15,806 nt of DNA. Source: SZUA-35 sp037969565 (GTDB lineage: Bacteria; Actinomycetota; Acidimicrobiia; Acidimicrobiales; SZUA-35). The notes under the pieces were generated by a model. That model saw only the letters and a list, made by a program, of their open reading frames with translations. It ran no database searches and was not told the origin of the DNA. Location: assembly GCA_037969565.1 (NCBI GenBank), contig JBBKXQ010000036.1, positions 1 to 15,806 of the forward strand, in the 5' to 3' direction. Shown here in pieces: positions 6,324 to 13,305 of this stretch (position 1 is the stretch's first letter; every line of letters begins with the position of its first letter). The translations under genes and the position numbers were made by a program.

Positions 6324-8468
6324 TCACACGGGTGGGTCAGCTGACGAGAGCTGGACGGTGTTGCCGGGGAAGTCTTGGCGCCGGTACTCGACATACATGA
6401 TGCGAGCGACACCGGCGAGCGGAGTCAGGATGACCGCACCCACCACACCGGCCGCCGTGCCGCCGGCGATTGCGCCGAGCAGCGTGGCCCAAGCCGGGAT
6501 GTTGATCGCGGTCGAGATCACCGCGGGCTGGATGACGAGGTTCTCGACGAGCTGATAGATCAAGAACAGCACACTCGCCAAGAGCAGCTGGGTAGGGCCG
6601 GCGACCAGGGCCAAGAGGAGCAGCGGGAGGCCACCGACGAAGCCGCCGATTTGTGGCACGAAGTTCCAAGTGAACGACCAGATGGCGAGAACGGGGGCCA
6701 GGCCGAGTCCGAGCGACAGGGCGATGGCGAACACGACGCCGGCGTTGATCCCGGCGACGAGCGCGGCGCCTGCCGCGTAACCCGTGAGTGCCACGCCGGC
6801 CACGCTGATGAGGCGAGAGAACTGACGACGCCATCGGGCCGGCACGCGTCGCCGGGTGGCGTCGACGAGTCGCTCGCCGTCGAGGATGAAGGCAAACCCG
6901 AGGAGAACGGTCCAGAACAAATCCAGGAGACGAGTTCCGAGCTGGGGAAGCCAATCGGCCCCGCTCCGGGCCGAGCTGAGCCGCTGCGGAAGATCGGCCA
7001 TCTGATCGGCGATCCATACCGAAGCCCCGTGGTCCTCGAGCCAGTTTCCGATCAGCGGAACATGCTCGAGTCCGGCAACGACCTCCGGTAGGTCTTCCAC
7101 CGCCTGATTGGTTGCATCGGCCCCGGTGGTGGTGAGTGAAACCGAGACGAAGAAGATGATCGCAGTCACCATGACCGCGATCAGCGCGACGGCCCCGGTG
7201 TGCGAGATGCGCAAGTGCGATCGCAACCACCCCACCGGCCGGCTGAACGCAACCGCAACGAACGCGCCGACCAGCAGCCACACGATCGAGGCTCCGACTT
7301 GGGTGAGCAGTGACCAGAACAAGACGCCGACCACGACGGCTCCGGTTGCGAACGCCAGGCCCCGAATACCGAGCGGGACGGTGAGAGATCCGACCGAAGC
7401 CGTTTGCTCCGTCGGAAGCGTCCAGGACGGAGTCGTCTGCGGGAGATCCGGCGAGTTGGCGGCGGCTGCGATGAGGGCTGCGAGGAAGAGCGTGACGACG
7501 GCGCCGTCGATTCCGCCCACCGCAGTTCCAAGGGCAATGGCGATGGTTGTCGGCCCGACCCCCAGGCGAAAGGTCTTGGCTTCGATCAATTGCCGACGGG
7601 CGTACATGGAGACGAGCGCGACCACGATCACGAACACCAGCGCGGCGTAGCCGCGACCACCACCGTCGATCAGAACGAACGCTGCCAAGGGAGCAACGCC
7701 CACGAAGGAGCCGACGGCGGGGACGACGAACCACGCTCCGGCCCAAACTCCCAGAACCAAACCGCCGGGAAGCCCCCACACACCGAGGGTGGCGGTCACG
7801 AGTCCGCCGCTGACGATCGCCAGGATGAACGAGCGCTGGGCGTAGCCCGCCCCGCGACGGTCGACGTCGATGACGAACGACCGAACCTGAGCCCGATCTT
7901 CTCGCCCCCACAGCGCAACGACGGCATCTTGGAGCTTTGGGGCGCTGGCCTGGAAGAAGGTGGCGAGAATCACGACCGTCAGGACGAAGATGATCGCTCG
8001 ACCGATATCCACACCACTCTCAGCCCCGATCACCACTTCAGCCGGAACACTGCCCAGCCAGGCTTCCAGCGCCTGCGTCAGGCGAGTTGACTGCGCAATT
8101 CGCGACCAGAACGATCCGGGTTCGAGTTCTTCGAGTCGCGAGGTGATGAGGAGATTGATTGTTTCGACCCGCTGGGAGAGCTGGCGGAGGACCAGGAAGC
8201 TGACGACGGCGGCCGCAGCGATAGAGCCGAACGCAGTGACCACGAACGACCCGGCATGTCCGATGAACCGTTCCAGCCACGTTCGCACAGGCGAGGTCAT
8301 CCACGCCAGGGTGACGGCCACCAGGACCAGCCCGATCACTTCGTCGAGGCGACTGACGAAAATAGCGAGCGCAATCGTCGCGACGATGAACAGCGTCAGC
8401 AGGCCGAGGGCTGCAACCGAGACGTCCGAATGCCCCTTCGCTGCCGGCAACTCGTCGAGTGAACTCAC
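6324..8468 (-). CDS. Tandem-duplicated AI-2E/PerM-family membrane transporter
   Basis: A polytopic membrane protein of about 714 residues, twice the usual 330-400 of the AI-2E exporter-like (PerM/UPF0118) family. Two homologous halves are visible, about 18-340 and 368-690. Each has two to three N-terminal membrane helices, a soluble amphipathic middle and a C-terminal bundle. The diagnostic blocks are WFVVPAVGSFVGVAPLAAFVLI in half 1 (about 246-267) and WNFVPQIGGFVGGLPLLLLALV in half 2 (about 601-622). Half 2 is closer to the family consensus; half 1 has diverged. Characterised relatives export autoinducer-2 or work as Na+/H+ antiporters, so the substrate here is unknown. The frame is open to an ATG at 8630, but the first 54 residues are Arg-rich and not membrane-like. 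GTG at 8468 has AGGTGA 5 nt upstream; GTG at 8477 is an alternative. A stress-type promoter candidate at 8533-8558 also favours a short form. Confidence 0.87.
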   Translation of the reverse strand: MSSLDELPAAKGHSDVSVAALGLLTLFIVATIALAIFVSRLDEVIGLVLVAVTLAWMTSPVRTWLERFIGHAGSFVVTAFGSIAAAAVVSFLVLRQLSQRVETINLLITSRLEELEPGSFWSRIAQSTRLTQALEAWLGSVPAEVVIGAESGVDIGRAIIFVLTVVILATFFQASAPKLQDAVVALWGREDRAQVRSFVIDVDRRGAGYAQRSFILAIVSGGLVTATLGVWGLPGGLVLGVWAGAWFVVPAVGSFVGVAPLAAFVLIDGGGRGYAALVFVIVVALVSMYARRQLIEAKTFRLGVGPTTIAIALGTAVGGIDGAVVTLFLAALIAAAANSPDLPQTTPSWTLPTEQTASVGSLTVPLGIRGLAFATGAVVVGVLFWSLLTQVGASIVWLLVGAFVAVAFSRPVGWLRSHLRISHTGAVALIAVMVTAIIFFVSVSLTTTGADATNQAVEDLPEVVAGLEHVPLIGNWLEDHGASVWIADQMADLPQRLSSARSGADWLPQLGTRLLDLFWTVLLGFAFILDGERLVDATRRRVPARWRRQFSRLISVAGVALTGYAAGAALVAGINAGVVFAIALSLGLGLAPVLAIWSFTWNFVPQIGGFVGGLPLLLLALVAGPTQLLLASVLFLIYQLVENLVIQPAVISTAINIPAWATLLGAIAGGTAAGVVGAVILTPLAGVARIMYVEYRRQDFPGNTVQLSSADPPV

Positions 8469-8532
8469 TTTGCTCACCTGCTCACGCCTGATCCCTCGTA
8501 TCGCTCGGCCTCGGGGCGGAGCGAGGTCGGTT

Positions 8533-8558
8533 GTTCCCAACGTCGGAGCAATCGAAAC
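8533..8558 (-). promoter_or_regulatory. SigB/SigF-like promoter before AI-2E-family gene
   Basis: On the minus strand GTTT (8558-8555) and GGGAAC (8538-8533) are separated by 16 bp. This differs by one base from the stress-sigma pattern GTTT-N14-16-GGGTA(C/T). Transcription would start near 8526, about 58 nt before GTG 8468. It shares the divergent region with a similar element pointing the other way. Confidence 0.3.
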
Positions 8559-8590
8559 GCTGGCGGAGCGACCCTCGACGAACGCCGTTC

Positions 8591-8617
8591 GGTTTGGGAG
8601 CCTCCGGTGATGGGTAG
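8591..8617 (+). promoter_or_regulatory. SigB/SigF-like promoter before Lys-rich protein gene
   Basis: GGTTT (8591-8595) and GGGTAG (8612-8617) are separated by 16 bp. This closely follows the mycobacterial SigF-type pattern GGTTT-N15-17-GGGTA. The predicted start is near 8624, giving a leader of about 50 nt before ATG 8673. It could drive the Lys-rich protein and possibly the FAS1/ABC genes behind it. It is the best of the four sites of this kind in the window. Confidence 0.45.
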
Positions 8618-8672
8618 TAACGCATGCCACACGGGCCGAAGATCCGGCTCGATACGCAAAGGGAGACTCATC

Positions 8673-9068
8673 ATGGGGATCGTTCGCAAAACACTGTCGA
8701 TAGGGACATTGGGACTCATCAATTTCCGCAGCAAGAAGGAACGCCTTCAGCGGACCGAACTGGAGCTCAACCAGGTCGTCGAGGAGAATGTCGAGCTGCG
8801 CGAAGCCGAAGGTCGCATGTCGGCTCGAGCGAAGCGCTCGGACAAGCGGGCCACCAAGGCCGAACTGAAGGCACTGGCGGCAACCGAGAAGGCCAAGCGG
8901 GAACGACGTAGGGCGAGCCGAACGGCAGACTCGAAGATCGTTGATGCCGGTGACGCAGTTGTGTTGGCCGGTCGGCGTGCTCGACGAGAAGCGAAGCGGG
9001 CGACGAAGTCGGCACGCCGCGACATCAAGAAGGCGGCCAAGAAGGCCGAGGGTCTGGTCGACGCCTGA
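8673..9068 (+). CDS. Small Lys/Arg/Ala-rich helical protein, function unknown
   Basis: A 131-residue, strongly basic, mostly helical protein. The N-terminus MGIVRKTLSIGTLGLINFRSKKE is mildly hydrophobic. Charged helices with heptad-like spacing follow (about 22-85, e.g. ELELNQVVEENVELREAE). The C-terminus is a Lys/Arg/Ala tail with RRARREAKRATKSARRDIKK and AAKKAE at 101-126, reminiscent of histone H1-like or nucleoid-associated tails but not specific to them. I do not recognise a named family. The start is set by GGGAGA at 8661-8666, 6 nt before the ATG; an earlier in-frame ATG at 8607 has no good ribosome site. The next gene, the FAS1 lipoprotein, begins 48 bp downstream and may be in the same transcript. 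A stress-sigma-like promoter lies about 55 bp upstream. A nucleic-acid or membrane-surface binding role is conceivable but unproven. Confidence 0.75.
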   Translation: MGIVRKTLSIGTLGLINFRSKKERLQRTELELNQVVEENVELREAEGRMSARAKRSDKRATKAELKALAATEKAKRERRRASRTADSKIVDAGDAVVLAGRRARREAKRATKSARRDIKKAAKKAEGLVDA

Positions 9069-9116
9069 CCGTCAGCTTCCACGCCGCCAACATCACAATC
9101 AGAAAGTAGGAACATC

Positions 9117-9683
9117 ATGCGCCCACTCTTGGGACTTCTCTGTGCCGTCGCGCTCGTCGCTGCTGCCTGTGGGAGCGATTCAAGTACTCTCGCCGCCGAC
9201 GCTGAAAACGCTGCGAGCGATGTCTCCGCCGCCGCTGGCGACGTCGATACCTCCGATCTCGAGGCCGAAGCGATGCAAGCCGGGAGCAACCTCCAGGCCG
9301 AACTCGATGAGGCAGACCTGACGACCCTCTATTCGGCCATGAACCTCGTGGGCTTCGACAATCTCGAGCGGGAGGAGCCATTCACCTTCTTCGCCCCGAA
9401 CGACTCTGCCTTTGCTGCCATTGATGCGGATCAATTGTCGGCGCTCTTGGCCGACCCGGCCACCCTGGCAACAATTCTCCAGGATCACCTGGTCACCGAG
9501 GAACTGATGGCCGGCGACCTCACGGACGGCACGCTCATGAGCGACGGTGGTCTCGAACTGGTCATCGACACGTCGGGCCCCGTTCCCACGGTCAACGGAA
9601 TCGAGATCGTCAGGACGGATCTGACGGTTGGGAACGGTGTCGTGCATGTGATCGATGGAGTGCTTCTCCGCGAGACGAAATGA
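9117..9683 (+). CDS. FAS1 (fasciclin)-domain lipoprotein
   Basis: A 188-residue predicted lipoprotein. The signal peptide MRPLLGLLCAVALVAAAC ends in a lipobox (VAAAC, lipidated Cys18), followed by GSDSS and an acidic Ala-rich linker to about residue 60. The rest is one FAS1 domain: LTTLYSAMNLVGFDNL, the H1-type block FTFFAPNDSAFAAI (about 88-101), LLADPATLATILQDHLV, and the H2-type block VNGIEIVRTDLTVGNGVVHVIDGVLL near the end. FAS1 domains mediate adhesion or ligand binding at cell surfaces; related secreted bacterial proteins include MPT70/MPB70. The ATG at 9117 has AGGA 5 nt upstream. Its TGA overlaps the ATG of the ABC ATPase by 4 bp (ATGA), strongly suggesting one operon, so it may be a surface accessory of that exporter. 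The family is clear; its partner role is inferred from coupling. Confidence 0.93.
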   Translation: MRPLLGLLCAVALVAAACGSDSSTLAADAENAASDVSAAAGDVDTSDLEAEAMQAGSNLQAELDEADLTTLYSAMNLVGFDNLEREEPFTFFAPNDSAFAAIDADQLSALLADPATLATILQDHLVTEELMAGDLTDGTLMSDGGLELVIDTSGPVPTVNGIEIVRTDLTVGNGVVHVIDGVLLRETK

Positions 9684-10753
9684 CATCAACCGAGGTCGGG
9701 CCAATCGTCAGTGTTCGTGGTTTGACCAAGCGGTTCGGTGAAACCATTGCCGTGCATGAACTCGACCTCGATGTCGAGTACGGCGAGATCGTCGGAATCA
9801 TCGGTCCCAGCGGCTGTGGCAAGACCACGACGGTCCGCATGATGACCGGTGGGTACGAGCCCACTGAGGGGACGGTCCACCTGTGGGGCAAGAACTTGGG
9901 CGACCTGAAGCCCAAGCAGCGGTCACGGGTGGGCTACCTCCCTCAATTGCCGGCGCTGCTGCCCGACCTGTCGATCAAGGAAAATATTCACTTCCAGGCA
10001 TCGCTTCTCGGGGTGGGATTCCGTCGATCAGAGCAGATGGAGCGATTGTTGGATCTCGTTGGTCTGTCGAGCGATGGCGGCACGAAGATCAAGCACGCGT
10101 CCGGCGGCATGCGCAGACGGGCTGCCCTCGTTGCTGCACTCTTTCACGACCCAGCGTTGATCTTTCTCGACGAGCCGACAGCGGGAATCGACCCGGTGCT
10201 CAGACAACAACTGTGGCGGCACTTCGGAGCTCTACGAGAGGCTGGCAAGACGCTCGTGATCACCACTCAATACATCGGCGAAGCCGTGTACTGCGACCGC
10301 GTTGCGGTGATCCACGAAGGGACCCTCATTGCGTTCGACTCCCCGAAGGGCCTACGACACGACGTCTACGGAGGTGACGTCGTGTTGGTCAAGTTCGACG
10401 GCATGGTTCCGCTCGACGTGATTCCCCACCTCGCCGAACTCCCATTTTCGCGGATGGCCCCCACCATCCCCAGCCCAGACACCATCGAGATCGTTGTCGA
10501 TGATGCGGGCGAAGCGATCGCAGCTATCACCAAACTGCTGACTGAGGTCGGCCATGAGGTGGTGGCCGTGGAGGAGAAGATCATCGACTTCGATCAGATG
10601 TTCGTGGATCTGATCGAACGTGAAACCAAGCCGGAGCCAGTGAGCCCAGAGTCAGCAGGCTCAGAGTCAGCAGGCCCAGAGTCAGCAGGCCCAGAGTCAG
10701 CAGGCCCAGAGTCAGCAGGCCCAGAGTCAGCAAGCCCGGGGGCCGACAAATGA
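9680..10753 (+). CDS. ABC transporter ATP-binding protein (ABC-2 export type) with repeat tail
   Basis: A 357-residue ABC ATPase. Walker A is GPSGCGKTT (42-50), the Q-loop is YLPQ (Q89), the signature is ASGGMRRR (140-147) in place of LSGGQ, and Walker B is ALIFLDEP (159-166). The switch position has Gln (TTQYIGEA, Q197) instead of His, as in DrrA-type drug exporters. It powers the ABC-2 permease encoded next, with 4-bp overlaps on both sides (FAS1 gene upstream, permease downstream). After the core there is an accessory C-terminal domain (about 230-315), as in many export ATPases. A low-complexity tail follows at 322-351, six five-residue units of type (G/S)(P/S)ESA, ending SPGADK. The tail is encoded by a 15-bp minisatellite and is presumably flexible. 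The substrate is not evident. The motifs suggest an active enzyme. Confidence 0.94.
   Translation: MTSTEVGPIVSVRGLTKRFGETIAVHELDLDVEYGEIVGIIGPSGCGKTTTVRMMTGGYEPTEGTVHLWGKNLGDLKPKQRSRVGYLPQLPALLPDLSIKENIHFQASLLGVGFRRSEQMERLLDLVGLSSDGGTKIKHASGGMRRRAALVAALFHDPALIFLDEPTAGIDPVLRQQLWRHFGALREAGKTLVITTQYIGEAVYCDRVAVIHEGTLIAFDSPKGLRHDVYGGDVVLVKFDGMVPLDVIPHLAELPFSRMAPTIPSPDTIEIVVDDAGEAIAAITKLLTEVGHEVVAVEEKIIDFDQMFVDLIERETKPEPVSPESAGSESAGPESAGPESAGPESAGPESASPGADK
10643..10732 (+). repeat. Six-unit 15-bp minisatellite encoding (G/S)(P/S)ESA tail
   Basis: Six head-to-tail 15-bp units of the form GGCCCAGAGTCAGCA fill 10643-10732 in phase with the reading frame. Units 3-6 are identical; unit 1 starts AGC and unit 2 has TCA for CCA. 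The unit length is a multiple of three, so copy-number change lengthens or shortens the ATPase tail without a frameshift. The near-identity of units points to recent expansion. Confidence 0.97.
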
Positions 10754-12258
10754 GGTGGTTCATCGCATTCGTCGGCCTGGCCCGACGCGAGTTACTCGCC
10801 TTGTTCAGCCAGCCACGGCTGTTGGCGGTCCTGGTCCTCGGACCGTTCGCCATCCTGTTGTTGTTCGGCGCCGGCTACAAGAACGAAACCATCAGCCTTC
10901 GAACGGCCTTCGTGGTGCCGGCGGGGCAAGGCCTCCAACAGGAGATCGAAGACAACCAAGGCTCGTTCAAGGACTACGTGGTGCCGACGCTCTTCACGTC
11001 GGATCTGATCGAGGCCCGCCAAGAACTGATCGACGGCAACGTCGATCTCGTCGTTGTGTTTCCGCCGAACCCGGCGGAAACCTTCCGTGAAGGGAAGCGA
11101 GTCGAGGTTGCCGTGCTGCACGACAAGCTCGACCCGATCCAGCAGGCCGCCGTCGACATCGCAGCCCAGGTTGCCGTGCAGGAGATCAACGCCGGCGTTC
11201 TCACCCGTGTCGTTCAGCTGGGTCAGGACGAGCTCTCCGAGAACTCCACCCAGATCGAGGACATCGTTGCCTTGTCGGACACGCTCAACGCCACGGTCGG
11301 TGTTGCGTCCGACGAGGAAGTGTCGGCCACGGCCGCTGAACTCAACGATCGGCTGGCGATGACCACGCTGGCAACAGAGACGTCGCTCCGTCTCCTCGAC
11401 TCGGTCGAGGCCGACGCTTCGAGCGAAGAGGAGCGCATGCAGCTCAGGCAGGTCCAGAACGATGTCTCGGAGGTGTCGGTGCTGGTGCGTGAGTTCGAAA
11501 ACGATCCGAATTCGGACGAAGCAGCGACGAAAGCGCTGGCCATCAACGAGAGCATTCAGGCACTCGTTGGCCCGCTGAGCGAGATCCAGACTCTCCCCGC
11601 CGATGTGATCGTCAGGCCGTTCAGTCACGATGCGGAGAGCATCGTCGGACGGTCGATTTCACCCGTCGACTTCTTCGTTCCCTCTGCGCTCGCTCTGCTG
11701 ATCCAGCACGCCGGGCTCACGTTCGCTGCCCTCACGCTCGTTCGCGACCGAGACCTCGGCGTAACCGAGCACTATCAGGTCAGTTCCACACCGTCGTCGG
11801 CAATCTTGCTTGGTAAGGCGTTCGCCTTCGTGCTCGTCGGCGGCGTGTTGTCCGCCATTCTCGTTGCGGTGGTCGATGTCGGGCTCGGTGTTTCCAGTGC
11901 CGGTTCACTGCTTGCGCTGGCCCTCATCTTCGGTCTTCTGCTCGCGGCGTCGGTTGCGGTCGGCTTCTGTCTGTCAGCCGTTGCTCGAACCGACAGCCAG
12001 GCCGTGCAGTACGCGATGCTCGTGCTACTGGCCAGCTTGTTCTTCGGCGGCTTCTTCCTCAATCTCGACGCCCTGCGGTATCCGTTCAAGGCGCTCGCTT
12101 GGGCGTTGCCGGTCACGTATTCGATTCGCGGACTCCAAGACGTGATGTTGCGAGGTGTCGACCCAGCGGTTCTCGATCTCACCGGGCTTGCCGCAATCAC
12201 TGGAATTGCCGGACTCGTCTCATGGGTGCTGCTCCGCCGGGAAACAAGGCCATCGTGA
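10750..12258 (+). CDS. ABC-2 type transporter permease with large extracytoplasmic loop
   Basis: A 502-residue membrane subunit. One transmembrane helix (about 24-42) follows the amphipathic start RWFIAFVGLARRELLALFSQPR. Then comes a long extracytoplasmic region of about 265 residues (43-308), rich in Glu/Asp/Ala helices. At least five further membrane helices occupy 310-495. The order matches the ABC-2 (ABC2_membrane_3) permeases of drug, lipid or polymer exporters. ISPVDFFVPSALALLIQHAGLTFAALTLVRDRDLGVTEHYQVSSTP (about 299-344) is the typical transition into the core. The ATG overlaps the ATPase stop (ATGA), so the two are made together, and the FAS1 lipoprotein is coupled to them. The substrate is unknown; export rather than import is expected because no binding protein of the import type is present. 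The large loop could meet the FAS1 lipoprotein outside the membrane. Confidence 0.92.
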   Translation: MRWFIAFVGLARRELLALFSQPRLLAVLVLGPFAILLLFGAGYKNETISLRTAFVVPAGQGLQQEIEDNQGSFKDYVVPTLFTSDLIEARQELIDGNVDLVVVFPPNPAETFREGKRVEVAVLHDKLDPIQQAAVDIAAQVAVQEINAGVLTRVVQLGQDELSENSTQIEDIVALSDTLNATVGVASDEEVSATAAELNDRLAMTTLATETSLRLLDSVEADASSEEERMQLRQVQNDVSEVSVLVREFENDPNSDEAATKALAINESIQALVGPLSEIQTLPADVIVRPFSHDAESIVGRSISPVDFFVPSALALLIQHAGLTFAALTLVRDRDLGVTEHYQVSSTPSSAILLGKAFAFVLVGGVLSAILVAVVDVGLGVSSAGSLLALALIFGLLLAASVAVGFCLSAVARTDSQAVQYAMLVLLASLFFGGFFLNLDALRYPFKALAWALPVTYSIRGLQDVMLRGVDPAVLDLTGLAAITGIAGLVSWVLLRRETRPS

Positions 12259-12280
12259 GATGGCTTGTCCACCGCTGATG

Positions 12281-12325
12281 GCTCAGTGCCCGATTGTTCA
12301 GTGCCAGACCGTTCAGTGCCAGACC
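12281..12325. repeat. Three-copy 15-bp tandem repeat at convergent gene ends
   Basis: GTTCAGTGCCAGACC occurs exactly twice in tandem (12296-12310 and 12311-12325). A diverged first copy at 12281-12295 matches at 11 of 15 positions. The array fills most of the 54-bp gap between the permease and the convergent M19-type gene. The last copy supplies the dipeptidase stop codon (12313-12315 on the minus strand) and its final residues. No terminator hairpin is evident in the gap. Confidence 0.9.
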
Positions 12326-13305
12326 GATCGAAACAGATCGAAGGCGTTGCCGCCCAGGATCTGGTCGGCTTCGGCGGCCGTCAGGCCGTGCTCGCGAAGT
12401 AGGTCGGCCACGTTGGAGAACTCGTTGTATTCGGTGAGAACCGGTTTGTAGTTGGCGTCGAGATCAGTGCCGATCGCAACATGGTCGACTCCGACAACGT
12501 CGATGAGTCGACGAATCTCGTCGACGTAGTCGGCGAGCGATGTGGCCGTGACGCCAGCGGGCCATGCACCGATCAGCCCCCCAGCGTCGGCGACCACCCG
12601 GGCATGTTCTTCGGTGAGCAGCCGCGGATGCTCGGATCCCGGTCGGGCGAGATGACTGTGCGAGATCATCATCGGCGACCCAGAGACTTCGAGCGCGTCG
12701 ACCGTGGTCTGGAAGGTTGCATGGGCCAGATCGACGACGATTCCCAGAGCGTTCATCCGCTCGACGACCAACTTCCCGAACGACGTCAGCCCGCCATGAC
12801 GGGGTGGTTCGGTTTGGATGTCGCCCAGTTCGTTCACTCGATAGTGGACGAGGGTGATCACCTTGACACCGCTTCGGTGAGCCGCGTCGAGGGCGTCGAG
12901 GTCGCCGTCGAGAAAGTCGGCCCCTTCACAACAGATGAAGGCCGAGCAGACACCTGCCTCATGAGAGGTGAGGATGTCTTCGACGACTCGGATCTGGCGT
13001 CGCCCATCGGAGAACGTGGATTCGAGGCCGGCCAGTTGACGCTGGTGATCCAGTTTGGCCTCGCCCGGTTGGAACTCACGCTGAGCGGCGAGACCGCCAG
13101 CTGGGGTTGGGCCGATGACAAGCAGATCGGCCACCGTCGAAAGACTCACGGCGGCCATCCCGGCCTCGCCGGCGTCCGCCAACGCTTGCCGCGTTGAATC
13201 CCGTCCGAGGCTACGCACGAGCGGCGACTGGTCGTCCAACCCGGCGAGAAAGCACCGGCCCGGGTGGGCATGGACATCGATCCACGGTCCGTGCGGCCGA
13301 CTCAT
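12313..13305 (-). CDS. Membrane dipeptidase-like (peptidase M19) metallohydrolase
   Basis: A 330-residue amidohydrolase-fold enzyme resembling M19 dipeptidases. Visible metal-site features are DVHAH (H12, H14), the bridging Glu in CCEGADFL (E127), DLAHA (H195), MISHSHLARP (H216/H218), and HVAIGTDLDAN (D281). The family ending GGNAFDLFR (318-326) is present. M19 enzymes hydrolyse dipeptides, often with D- or dehydro-amino acids, using two zinc ions; substrate promiscuity is common. The first metal motif reads HxH where classical members have HxD, so a different small amide or lactone substrate is possible. No signal peptide is present, so it is probably cytoplasmic. ATG 13305 has no ribosome site, only pyrimidines, but overlaps the stop of a 10-codon upstream frame. 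The N-terminus cannot be shorter because the HxH motif begins at residue 12. The 3' end lies in a tandem repeat. Confidence 0.88.
   Translation of the reverse strand: MSRPHGPWIDVHAHPGRCFLAGLDDQSPLVRSLGRDSTRQALADAGEAGMAAVSLSTVADLLVIGPTPAGGLAAQREFQPGEAKLDHQRQLAGLESTFSDGRRQIRVVEDILTSHEAGVCSAFICCEGADFLDGDLDALDAAHRSGVKVITLVHYRVNELGDIQTEPPRHGGLTSFGKLVVERMNALGIVVDLAHATFQTTVDALEVSGSPMMISHSHLARPGSEHPRLLTEEHARVVADAGGLIGAWPAGVTATSLADYVDEIRRLIDVVGVDHVAIGTDLDANYKPVLTEYNEFSNVADLLREHGLTAAEADQILGGNAFDLFRSVWH

Noticed and set aside
6337..7911. Second minus-strand frame of 524 codons inside the AI-2E gene
   Set aside because: It is an Arg-rich out-of-frame translation of the same strand; the true frame gives clean membrane helices and family blocks.
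6324..8468. Quorum-sensing autoinducer-2 exporter
   Set aside because: The family name comes from one member; no LuxS or Lsr-type gene is present here, and family members have varied roles, so an AI-2 function is not claimed.
8469..8630. AI-2E gene start at ATG 8630
   Set aside because: The first 54 residues are Arg/Thr-rich and not family-like, no good ribosome site precedes it, and the region holds candidate promoters. GTG 8468 has a fair ribosome site. It is not fully excluded.
10643..10732. CRISPR-like array
   Set aside because: The units are directly adjacent 15-mers with no spacers and are translated in frame, so this is a coding minisatellite.
10792..11628. Minus-strand frame of 278 codons opposite the ABC permease
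   Set aside because: It is antisense to a clear permease coupled to its ATPase and is compositionally a shadow.
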